This document shows positions 22,864 to 32,909 of a stretch of 64,000 bases of DNA, piece after piece. The notes beneath the pieces were generated by a model. That model did not search any database, was not told the origin of the DNA, and saw only the letters and a program-made list of their open reading frames with translations. The translations under genes were made by a program, and so were the position numbers. Source of the DNA: Chloranthus sessilifolius (lineage: Eukaryota; Streptophyta; Magnoliopsida; Chloranthales; Chloranthaceae); NCBI GenBank assembly GCA_021018995.1, contig CM037585.1, forward strand, positions 62,684,646-62,748,645, written 5' to 3'. The number at the start of each line of letters is the position of its first letter. Within the stretch, counting starts at the first letter, position 1.

Positions 22864-24740
22864 ATGGAGGTCACTTTCGAACATATGAAAGTTGAGCTTA
22901 ATGTGTACAACAGTGCAAAGCAACCTCAGCTGGAAAATGAGGAATGCTTTGCAGTGGATGTACTAGAAGAAATTGTTGAAGAAGAACTAAACACTCTACT
23001 GGAGTGGAGCAACATTGCCACTGATTTAACCGAAGTTTGGAACTTGGTGGAGGAAGGAAGCCTAGCTTTGATGCCAGAAGATATACCCCTCGTGAAGTTT
23101 TCTGTGGGCTTAGTGCAGCATTCCAATTGGAAACCTACATTGCTGCCCCTTCCTCCAACCAATAATACACCAATCCTGCCATCCATACAGCAAGCCCCTG
23201 ATCTGGAGCTCAGGAAGCTGCCAGAGACATTAAAATATGCTTTCCTCGAGAAAGAAGAGAAACTTCTTGTGATTATCTCCTCTTCTCTTACCAGTGAGCA
23301 AGAGGAGTTGCTAACAGTTTTGAGGAAGCACAAGAAAGCAATTGGCTGGACCATTGCTGATCTAGGAGGAATTGATGCATCAATCTGTATGCATAGGATT
23401 CATCTAGAGGAGGGTTCATCACCCTCCAGGGAAATACATAGGAAACTTAATCCTCACATGCAAGAGGTGGTTCTGAAAGAAATCATTAAGTTGTCTTTGG
23501 ATGTCAGTAATAATTACCCCATCTCTGATTCTGAATGGGTGGCACCAATCCAAGTGGTACCCAAGAAATCTGGCATAACAGTGATCAAAACTGACTCTGG
23601 AGAGTTGAGACCAGCCAGGGAGACCACTGGCTTGAGAGTTTGCATCGATTATCGAAAACTCAACTCCAAGACCAGAAAAGACTACTTCCCTCTCCCTTTT
23701 ATTGATCAAATTTTGGACAAGTTGGATGGGAAGGCTTTTTACCATTTTCTTGATGGGAACTCAGGGTACAATCAGATCCTTATGCACCCCCTTGATCAAG
23801 AGAAAACTACATTTATTTGTCCTTTTGGCACCTTTGCTTACAGAAGGATGCCCTTTAGACTGTGTAATGCCCCTGCCACCTTTCAGAGGTGTATGTATGC
23901 CATTTTTTCTGATATGATTGACAAATTCTTGGAAATTTTCATGGATGACTTTTCGGTCTATGGGGATAGCTTTGACCAATGTCTACAACACCTCCATCAA
24001 GTCCTACAAAGATGTGAAGAGACCAATTTGGTCTTAAGTTGGGTGAAGAGCCACTTCATGGTAACATAAGGAATTGTGTTGGGCCATGTAGTCTCTAAAG
24101 ATGGAATTGAGGTAGACAAGGCCAAAGTTGACCTCATTAAAAATATGCCCCCTCCAAGAACAATCAAGCAAATCAGATCCTTCCTTGGCCATGCTGGATT
24201 CTACAGGAGGTTTATCAAAGACTTCAGAAAACTTGCTAAACCATTGTGCCACCTGCTCTGCCAGGAAGTGCCCTTTGACTTCTCTGTTGAATGTCTGAAG
24301 GCTTTTAAAACTTTAAAAATTTGCCTCACCTCCGCCCCTGTACTCCAAACACCTGACTATGCCCTGCCCTTTGAGTTGATGTGTGATGCATCTGACTTGG
24401 CAATAGGTGCTGTCTTGGGCCAGAGAAACGATAACCTGCCTGTGGTGATTGCATATCTCAGCAAATCACTTGCTGAAGCTCAACTGAACTACACAACCAC
24501 TGAGAAAGAGCTTCTAGAAGTGGTTTTAGCTATGGACAAGTTTAGACCTTACCTACTTGGGTCTAAAATTGTCATCTTCACTAACCACTCAGCATTAAAG
24601 TACCTACTATTCAAGAGGGATGCAAAGCCCAGATTGATTAGATGGATACTCCTGTTGCAAGAGTTTGACATCGAAATCAAAGATAAGAAAGGTGTAGAAA
24701 ATGTGGTGGCTGACCACTTGTCCAAAATTATGTTGGAGAA
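22864..24740 (+). pseudogene. Reverse transcriptase-RNase H of C, broken
   Basis: A 401-codon open stretch (22864-24069) covers the protease-RT linker and most of RT: SEWVAPIQVVPKKSG, VCIDYRKLNSKTRKDYFPLP, FICPFGTFAYRRMPFRLCNA and the catalytic FMDD at 23938-23949. A TAA at 24067 interrupts just before [20 protein letters not shown]. RNase H follows: [17 protein letters not shown] (first Asp near 24385), [16 protein letters not shown] (Glu) and [11 protein letters not shown] near 24580, where the usual Asp of the DHS motif is Asn (a G-to-A change; A keeps Asp). This enzyme would copy the genomic RNA into DNA. Confidence 0.9.
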
Positions 24741-26105
24741 AGGTGTTGATGACCTCACTACAAATGATGTATTCCCAGATGAGCAATTGTTTGTCATCCA
24801 ATCTTTAGTTTCTTGGTATGCACATATTGTCAATTATCTAGTTATAGGCAAGATCCCTTCCCATTGGACAAAAATGGATAAAGACCTGTTTTTCTCACAG
24901 GTCAAATTCTTTTTCTGGGAGGAACCTTGCTTGTACAAGTATTGTGCAGACCAAATTATTCAGAAATGTGTTCCTGAAAGTGATATCCCCAGTATTCTGG
25001 CCATGTGCCATGAAAATGCCTGTGGAGGTCACTTTAGTGGGAGAAAAATAGCTGACAAAGTGTTGCAGTGTGATTTCTATTGGCCTTCTCTTTTCAGAGA
25101 TGCCCATACACACTGCAAGGCCTGTGAAAGATGTCAGAAACTAGGAGGGCTGTCTAAACGAAATTCAATGTCTTTACAGCCCATCCTTGTTGTAGAACTG
25201 TTTGATGTGTGGGGTATTGATTTTATGGGCCCCTTTCCTCCTTCAAATGGTTTTCATTTTATCTTAGTGGCAGTGGACTATGTTTTGAAATGGATAGAAG
25301 CCATTGCCACAAGAACTAATGACAATCAGGTGGTCCTCAAGTTCATAAAGCAGAATATCTTCTCCAGATTTGGTACCCTTAGAGCCATTATCAGTGATGG
25401 AAAAAGCCATTTCTGTAACAGAAATTTCGAGAGCTTGCTCAAGAAATATTCTGTCACCCATTGGATTGCTACTCCATACCAACCACAAACCAGTGGGCAA
25501 GTTGAAATTTCAAATAGAGAGATCAAGCATATCCTTGAGAAGACTGTGAAGACTGATAGGAAGGATTGGGCTGACAAGCTTAATGACGCACTGTGGGCTT
25601 ATAGGACTGCCTATAAGACCCCATCGGTATGTCCCCTTTCAGACTGATCTATGGCAAGGCCTATCATCTCCCAGTGGAGTTAGAACACAAGGCCTATTGG
25701 GCCATCAAACATTTAAATTTAGATCTAACTTCTGCTGGTCATCACAGGTTGCTGCAGCTGTCGGAATTGGAAGAACTAAGAATGGTTGCATATGCCAATG
25801 CAAGGATCTATAAAGAAAGGTCCAAAGCTTTCTTTGACAAAGGGCTGTTGAGAAAGAGTTTCAATGCTGGTGATAAGGTTTGGTAGTTTAACTCCAAACT
25901 TAAATTTTTTCCAGGCAAATTGAAATCCAGATGGGAAGGTCCTTACATTGTCATGCATGTTTCTCCATCTGGTGTTGTGGAAATCAAGGATCCTAAGTCT
26001 GGGAGACTCTTGAAGGTGAATGGTCAGAGGCTTAAGCCTTGTTTCGAAAAACCTGCAGACCTTTTGGACACCATTCACTGTAAAGGGGATCCTTCTTCAA
26101 ACTGA
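24741..26105 (+). pseudogene. Integrase of C, frameshifted
   Basis: Zinc-binding H-H-C-C region with [14 protein letters not shown] and [12 protein letters not shown] (25003-25145). Catalytic core: GIDFMGPF (25213-), IISDGKSHF and [18 protein letters not shown] give the D,D,E triad. A one-base deletion near 25618 shifts the frame after [12 protein letters not shown]; the rest (VPFQTDL-type shadow, true frame 25629-26105) has [20 protein letters not shown], a TAG at 25884 and KSRWEGPYIVMHVSPSG. No chromodomain motif is apparent at the C-terminus. It would insert the cDNA, making the 5-bp duplication seen around C. Confidence 0.88.
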
Positions 26106-26188
26106 TTCCACAGGTGTGTCATTACTATACATGCTCTCTGTTTTATACCTTACTGTTGCTGGGTCCAAAATGGAAGCCTGGGAGACTA
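26106..26188 (+). other. Spacer after pol (C)
   Basis: Short non-coding stretch between the pol stop and the CG array. Nothing else seen. Confidence 0.4.
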
Positions 26189-26707
26189 TCGTGAGATTCA
26201 TATGCTCTCGCGAGGTTAAAAGAGGAAGCCTAGAAACTTATCGCGAGGTTAAAGGAGGGAGTCTGAGAGAACCTCGCGCAGTTCACCTGGACACATTCTA
26301 TTCGCTGTCGCGAGATTCATGTGTAGCTGAGAGCCTCTCGCGCAATTCATATAGAGCCATACATTACCTGTCGCGAGATTATCAGGCTGTTGCGAGGATC
26401 ACAAGATAAACTGGGAGAATCTCACACAATTCACCAAAAATATTCCATTTACTATAGTGAGATTCTAAGTCTGTCACGAGATTTAAGATGAACCTCAGAG
26501 CTTTTTGCGCAATCCACATAGAGCCTTAGGAACCGCTCGCACAATTCACATGAATTAATCTCACTCTGTCGCGCACTCCAAGGTTGACTTTAGAGATTGT
26601 CGCGCAATCCAGATGTAATCAACACCCTCGCTAGGTTTATTTCCAACCCCGCGACCAAATGTTCCAAAGCGCGCTGAGCTTCGCGATAAGTATTTCAACC
26701 CCGCGCT
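26189..26707 (+). promoter_or_regulatory. Phased CG-motif array upstream of ORF3 (C)
   Basis: Twenty copies of TCGCGAG/TCGCGCA or one- to three-base variants. Starts: 26189, 26208, 26241, 26274, 26308, 26338, 26371, 26390, 26422, 26455, 26474, 26505, 26537, 26569, 26600, 26628, 26649, 26668, 26681, 26701. Steps are 19-21 or 28-34 bp with one of 13. Between the cores only weak similarity remains (ATTCA, AGAGCC). The array sits between pol and ORF3, as in A, and uses the same core as the U3 array. Both a decayed 32-bp tandem repeat and a binding-site array fit; function is inferred. Confidence 0.6.
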
Positions 26708-26952
26708 TTGTCCCTTTTTCATTATCCGCTTCCTTCTTCCATCTGCGAAACCCTAGCTTCTGCCACTCTCCCCTCTCCCATCTAGCATCACTCCTACAGC
26801 TCATCATTCACTTCATAACTCTACAGAGTTGTTCCTATAATCACCCCCATCCATTGCCCTCTGCTCTGAGATCTCGAGGTGCCCTGTGCGTCAAATAAAA
26901 CCAAACCCTAGCTCTCCGTCTCCATTGCTCATACTAGAGGACAGAGTTAGAA
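26690..26952 (+). promoter_or_regulatory. Putative ORF3 core promoter and leader (C)
   Basis: TATTTCAA at 26691 aligns with TATTTTAA in A (weak TATA-like box). Two teloboxes AAACCCTAGC follow at 26748 and 26903 in a CT-rich leader, then the ATG at 26953. Teloboxes are common in plant leaders of genes active in dividing cells. Confidence 0.42.
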
Positions 26953-29900
26953 ATGGCTCCCAAAATTACACATAAGAGAAAGGGGAAGGACAAGGACCCT
27001 GCTGAGACCACCCCTAAAAAGGCCAAGACTTCAAAGTCCCCCAAAAAAGGAAAGGAAGTGGTTGAGGAGGCGGCGGTACCAACCACTAAGTTCTCTACCC
27101 CTTCTGAGCTCATGGAGTCAATCCCATTAGAGCCTAAAACAGCCTTTGATATACACTTTTTTGAGAAATAACCTCTCTCTGCCCCTGCAGTACAGTTCAT
27201 AAGCAAAGCGGGCCTGATGCCATTGATGAGAGAAATTCCAGCACTAGCCTACCCAAGGCTAGTGCAGCTATTTTACCAGCACATCAAGGTCAAGAGGGGC
27301 AACGATGGACAAGAGTGCTTGCTGGTGATGATTGACAATTTTGATTTGTTAGTGAGCCTTAAGATGATTGCTGAAGTATTGGGCATCCCAGCAGCATTCA
27401 ATCCTAGCTGTGGATATGGCCCCCCTCTGCGTGCATCAATTGACACAATTGCAAGGACCCTAACAAGAGGATTAAAAGCCACCGGAGACTCAATCAGAAG
27501 CAGGGAACTCGAACCTGAACTGCTGTTCATTGACCAAGTCCTGCAGAAGAACATCTATTGCTCAGGACATCAGCAGGAGAGGAGAACCCCCATTGCGGAT
27601 GCAGTCTACTCCTATCACATGGGACATGGCTTCAATGCAGCCTGGCTAATTTTTGAGGCTATGAAAGATAGTGGCAAAATTAGGGTCAAACAAGAAGCCT
27701 CACATCCTATCCTATGCAAGAATCATCACCTTGCTGCTGATAAAGGGGGGCTACATTATAGGAAGGACTGAGCAGACCACCACCCTTACCCCTACTACCT
27801 TTACCAAGAGGCAATGGGGAATCAGCAGGAGCCTGATGGGGCGTTAGAAAAAGAAGAAAGCTGAGGCTCAGGCCCTGCCCAAGCAAGTAGAAGCAGTTGC
27901 ATCAGAGTCTACCCCTGCTACAAAAGCAGTGCCTCTAGAGCTCATCACTTCCATCCTTGCAGCAGCACCCACACCCCCTCCACCTTTTATTCCTGCATCC
28001 TTTACTCCTCTTGCATCCATCTCTCAACCCCCTCTGATTCCATTCTCCATGCCCACTCCCCCTTCACCTGTGCTTGGTCCATGGGAGGACTCCCCTTCCC
28101 CTACCTTACCACAGTACATTGCCACAATTCCCCCCTCCATTCTAACAAAGCCTGCCAGCCCCCCACTCATCTCCTACAAGAAACGAAAACCTACTCAGAC
28201 CATCCCAACCATCTCCCAGACACCACCCTCAATACCTTCCATCCCCATTGACCCACCTCACCTTAAAGAAACCACCACCCCAACCATATCTACTATATCT
28301 CCTCTCCCCGACATTGACTTAACCCTAAACACATCCATAGGCTTCCAAGCCTTCATCTGTATATTACTTGAAACCATGCCTACCCACTACACCCCTCTGC
28401 CAGACTCCCCAACTACCTCACAGCACCTTTCCCCAGAACCCCACTCTTCCCCTCCCTCAACTTTCCATCATGCTCCTTCCTCCCCTTTCTAACCAGTACC
28501 CTCTTCTTCCCAAACCCCACCTCCTAGCTTTGACACACTAACCCTAATCCTACCCCTAATCCAAGACATCCAAGCCCAGTTATCCACCAATAACCACAAA
28601 CAGGACTAGATGCAGGCTGAACTCACCTCCATCCAATCCACCCTACACACCTTAACCACTCCACCCATCCCTACCACATCCACTTCAACCCCCCTGGTCC
28701 TATTCACTGACAAGACCACCCAAACAGACTTCCCTCCTGAATCATTACCCCTCCCACCATCACCATTACCTCTTCCCCACCCTTTTCCTTTACCCCTTTT
28801 CACCATTCCAATTTTCCATCCCCCATCACCCCCAACTCCTGTTGAGCCTACAACCTTCACTTTTCCCCCTATACCCTCCATTCCCCCTCTTATCCTACCC
28901 CCTCCCACCTTCTCTGCCAAATCTATCCAAACAAACCCAGAACATGACCCCATTCCCCCACCACTTGACTTCCCTACTATCATTCCCCCTTTCCCCCCAG
29001 GACCAAGCACACTTCACTCCTTCCATCTCCTATCTGCCAATTGCACCCAAACATCATTTCTACAGCCCTCCTTACCTCACCATCCTACATCACATGCGGG
29101 ATAATGCTTACCTCAGGAAGGATGTCCTGACGGGTATGGCCAAGCTACGCCAATCAATTGAGACCCCCTGCTGGAGAAGATTGATGAGATGACGGAGGCC
29201 CACAGCGAGCGACTACTGGGCATCTCCTTGGGGTGGAAAAATATTGTGGAGGAATATCGAAGGCAGCTTGACTACCTATTATCGACATTAATTGGGAGTA
29301 TGAGAAATCCAATCTTTCTTGCAATGGCCGAATGCTTGAAAAATGACTTAACAATGCCCAGGAAATCCAAAAGATCCAAAAGGAGATCCATGAGACTGAC
29401 GCCCTCAAATTTAAAGTCCAGATAGCCTCATTGGAATCCGCATTGGCCGCTGTCAGAAATGAACCTTACCACCCAACCCCATGCTCTGTTCACGTGCCTC
29501 AGCCTGTGCCAACTACTACTCCAGCTCCACCTGCCCAGTCTGAGGAGGCACCACCTAAGCCCCAACAAGATAAAGGAAAAGCTTCTGCTTCACCTCCTAA
29601 GGGGCAGCCTCCATCTACTGAGCAACCTACCCCTACCACGGCCTCTGCTGAACCTCCATAAGAACAAACTTATCCTCAGCGGAGGAAAGTCACAGCCAAG
29701 AGGTCTGCTCCCAAAGCCGTTCCTTTAAAAATTGGCAAAGAGCCTGCTGCCCAGCCTGAAGAGGCACAGCCCTCGGCCAAACCTGAGTCCACTGGAAAAG
29801 GAAAGTCACCAGTGGTCGCCACTGAGGAACCCCAGGCTAAAGGCAAAGGAAAATCCCCTGCCACCCCCCTGCTAAGCGTAAAGGCAAAGCCCCTCAAGAA

Positions 29901-30089
29901 TCTAAGGAACCAAAAGCTCCCAAAGCACCAAAAGAAAGGGTGAGGGCACCTAAAGCTCCAATTGCGGTGAAAACACCAGCCGAGAAGAAAAAGGCAAGGG
30001 AGGAGAAGAAGAAAGAGGACAGAGCTGCCCTTAAGGCAAAGGCTAAACAGATGGGCTGGGATTTCCTTACAGATTCTAATTCAGATTAG
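26953..30089 (+). pseudogene. ORF3 of C, broken
   Basis: Starts MAPKITHKRKGKDKD with basic clusters, then FSTPSELMESIPLEP. A TAA at 27169 and later shifts break it. The plant-transposon-protein domain (27217-27700) has YPRLVQLFYQHIKVK, IAEVLGIPAAF, ELLFIDQVLQKNIYC and GHGFNAAWLIFEAMKD. A Pro/Ser/Thr-rich linker (27929-29060) with repeated PPL/TPP words, a coiled-coil-like segment (MRDNAYLRKDVLTGMAKLRQ, HSERLLGISLGWKN; 29090-29280) and an Ala/Pro/Lys-rich tail follow, ending with MGWDFLTDSNSD at 30089. Length would be about 1,040 residues. No signal peptide or membrane helix is visible. The N- and C-termini suggest nucleic-acid or chromatin binding; that is inference. Confidence 0.75.
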
Positions 30090-30389
30090 ATCTTAGCTTC
30101 TAGATTATATCTTAGGTTTTTCTTCTTGTCATTCCACTTGTAACTATTTTTATTCCACTTTAATAGAAATTCTAATTTTCTCTATTGCTTTGTTCTGTGT
30201 GTTTCTTTCTGATTGTTTGTTACTTGTGATTTTGTTCTTTTTGCCATTCATGGGAGAATAGTTTTTGGGAGGATATTTTTCTTTGAACCAGTAATCCATG
30301 TCGCTGAGATGGTGTCTATATAAATTTGTGCAAATACCCACCTCAGGATTTTTAATGGCTTCCTCTTCGAATTGATGTGCCATCATAAG
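30090..30389 (+). other. Spacer after ORF3 (C)
   Basis: T-rich 3' untranslated stretch. AATAGAAATTC near 30165 could act in polyadenylation of an ORF3 transcript; weak. Nothing else seen. Confidence 0.35.
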
Positions 30390-30726
30390 TGTACGTCGCG
30401 AAGATCCCCAGCTCAGCTGCGCAAGAAATGTCCTTTCCTCATCACTTATTGCTTCTTGCGAGGATCCCCTCATGATACACTTACCTCTTTAAATACCATG
30501 CCTCTCTTTGGACATTCATTTAATACTACTTCTCTTTTCCAAAGAGCCAATTGTGTATTTTCTTCTTTCCCCACACAACGCTCATTTATTGCCAAGTGTG
30601 AAAACGGGCGCAATTTCAATTCCGCCGATTCATGTTCCCTCGTCCCTCTCTTTTAAACCAGCCCTCAGTCCCTTTTCATCTCATCCCTCCTCTTCTAACC
30701 ATAGAAGTCCCTACCTCCTCACACAA
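30390..30726 (+). promoter_or_regulatory. Candidate ORF4 promoter and leader (C)
   Basis: CG motifs at 30396 (TCGCGAA), 30417 (CTGCGCA) and 30456 (TTGCGAG), two of them followed by GATCCCC, precede TTTAAATA at 30488-30495. The TATA-like box and ACCATGCC after it are matched in A. The leader contains CAAT- and TC-rich words and ends at the ORF4 ATG. Confidence 0.42.
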
Positions 30727-31008
30727 ATGGCGGATGACAACCCCTTTGGCTTCCCAATCAAATTTTACCCCATCTGGGACGATCCCCCACCTCCTAAGAA
30801 GCCGGACCCCTTGCAATTTCTCTGGGATGAGTATGACAAGGTCCAGCGGATCCTGGCCAAGGAGGAAAAGAAAAGGAAAAAATGAGAGAAGTTAGAGGAG
30901 AAGAAAAAGAAAAAAAGGGAGAAGCGAGAGAAAAAGAAAAAGAAAAATATGGCACCACCTGCATCTCCCCCTCCATCTTCCTCCAACCCTCCCCTGGCTA
31001 CACCTTAG
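30727..31008 (+). pseudogene. ORF4 of C, one internal stop
   Basis: MADDNPFGFPIKFYPIW, DPPPPKKPDPLQFLWDEY and VQRILAKEEKK correspond to A's intact 79-residue ORF4. TGA at 30883 interrupts the Lys/Glu-rich stretch; the frame then runs on through KKKKKREKREKKKKK to a Pro/Ser tail and TAG at 31006. The tail matches A (PPASPPPSSSNPP). No family recognised. The position between ORF3 and the internal polypurine tract is the same in both copies. Confidence 0.5.
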
Positions 31009-31226
31009 CCCCCCCCCCCCCCATTTTCTCTTTTCTTTTTTTTTTCTTTTTTTTTGTCCATCTTTTTGTCATATTTTCTTTTCTTTTAATGAAAGTTTTC
31101 TTTTAGTTCCATACTGTTCAGTTTTGCATTTTTATTTCTCTCTCTTCTTCTGTGTTTGTTTCTGTATGTTTCCTTGGTTTCTACCATTTATTCTAACCTC
31201 TGAACCAGTGAGGACACTGCTCCTCC
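31009..31226 (+). other. Low-complexity spacer (C)
   Basis: C-run at 31009-31021 followed by T-rich sequence and TTTTAATGAAAG. Untranslated by position. Confidence 0.5.
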
Positions 31227-31258
31227 TAGGTTTGGGGGTGTGGCAGGTAGGTCTGCCA
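31227..31258 (+). other. Internal polypurine tract with hairpin (C)
   Basis: TAGGTTTGGGGGTG (31227-31240) repeats the terminal tract at 32896-32909. It is followed at once by TGGCAG, a six-base loop and CTGCCA. Shared with A and B. Confidence 0.65.
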
Positions 31259-32727
31259 ATAACATAGTTAACTTAAAGTGCAGCAGAATCATGTGAGTAA
31301 CATAGAAATGGAGCTGTGTTCACTTAAGAATTATGAAAATTAAGGAATTTAAAATTTTTTGCAGATCTTTAGACATTAAAAATTTCTAAATTTTCACATT
31401 TCCATGATGAGAATACCAAGAAAACTCACTGGTATCAGCACTTAGTGAACCATTGAAGAGAGAAAAAGGTAAGGACATGCTTAAAAGTTCAAAGGAAGAT
31501 CATCACCAGTGAGAATTGGGCCTACAAAATTTTTTTTCTTTGAGGAGTGATTGAGGCAAATTTCTTTTAGCTTTAAGGACTGGCTAAGTCAATGTGTTCA
31601 CTAAAAGTTAGGTAACTCCAAGTTGAAAAAATTGACAGCACTCATGACACTTAGGAAAGGATCAAGGCCTTCTCTTGGACAGTTTGAGCCTAAACAGACC
31701 AAGCCCTAAAGCAACTGCCCTTGTTCATACACTCTTTGAGCTTCAAAGTCCAATTTTCTTCAAAACACACCTGAGTACTTGTACCTGAACCTATGGATCT
31801 GATTTAACCTTACCCTCACTCTGAGAAGTCAGAAGGTAAAGGAGAAAGAGTTAAAGATGGATTAGCTAGGGTCAACATTGGATGAGTGGAGAAGAATTAT
31901 CTGAAGTTCTAGCAGTGTAACAACTGAGGAAAAAGGTGGCAATTCATCATAGTAAAAACAAAAAAAAATAAAAAGAAGAAAACTGCACCAGAATGAAAAG
32001 AAAATAATAATGAAGAGGAGTAAGAGAGGAATCAAGAGGAAACATTCATTGAAAAAAAAGCAAACAAGAAGAGAAACTGATCACTTCAAATCTGAAGATT
32101 TCAAAGAAGATGAAAGGAGCTGAATTAAAGAAGGTGAAGTCATGAATCACCTCCTGCACCTACTGATTTCTGAATTTCAAACCCCTTTTTCAACCTTCCA
32201 ATTCTTTTTATAACCCAATACCATAAGCCACATAACAACCCAGTTAAAGCCCTTGTGATCCAAAGTTGAATGAGCTGTCATGTGGAGATAATGAGTTGTC
32301 CAATCTATAGTAAAAATCTGCCAATGATGCCAGAACTTGAATGCTATGCCTATGCTCATGCTTACAGACCCATTTGGGGGATGTAACTGCTCTTGAGCTT
32401 GAGAGACAATGAAGCCCTTAAAAGTTCTTTGTGAGAGTATGCCCTAGAGAGTTTTGGGTCTGATATTGAATGTATTAGGCATGACCTACAACCTAATTTT
32501 TAATTTAATGATGAACTCAATGCTAACACACATGTGTAGTTTCCCTGTTGTGAACTGATTGGAAATGTTGTGCCATCATGTGAAGTTTATGTTGCTTAAA
32601 CATCTGTGCAGACAATGTATTTTAAATTTCCAATATTTTTATCGATTCAAGGGTGAACTGATACTCTGTTTCTTGACTGCTAACTTGACAATCTTGCACT
32701 ACTGTTAACTATTTTATTGAGAAGTTT
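31259..32727 (+). other. Non-coding region between polypurine tracts (C)
   Basis: AT-rich, no ORF shared with A. Collinear with A 1746-3176 and with B 16730-17656. Confidence 0.55.
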
Positions 32728-32896
32728 GTGGGTATCTTCATTGAAAACCCTCAGGAGACTTCACTCCTCCACTAGGGATCACCTAGGGCTTTAAAGGGCT
32801 TGGTACATATGCTAAATATATCTGTGCTCCCTACGAAAGTGGCAGTTAATTTCTGTAGATTTTTAGTGTAGCTTTGCTAAGGGACTAGCAAAGATT
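32728..32896 (+). promoter_or_regulatory. Conserved non-coding block before the polypurine tract (C)
   Basis: Includes CCCTCAGGAGACTTCACTCC, CACTAGGGATCACCTAGG and CTCCCTACGAAAGTGGCA, each also present with few changes in A and D. A short self-complementary pair CTAGGGATC/ACCTAGGG may fold. Confidence 0.6.
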
Positions 32897-32909
32897 AGGT
32901 TTGGGGGTG
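32897..32909 (+). other. Polypurine tract of C
   Basis: AGGTTTGGGGGTG directly before the 3' LTR start TGTTAAGAC. Confidence 0.9.

Noticed and set aside
26189..26707. CRISPR-like array with about 32-bp period
   Set aside because: Plant nuclear retroelement context, only a 6-7 bp core is shared, steps vary between 13 and 34 bp, and no cas genes.
26953..30089. ORF3 as a retroviral-type envelope gene
   Set aside because: Position fits, but no signal peptide, cleavage site or membrane anchor can be seen in A, C or D.
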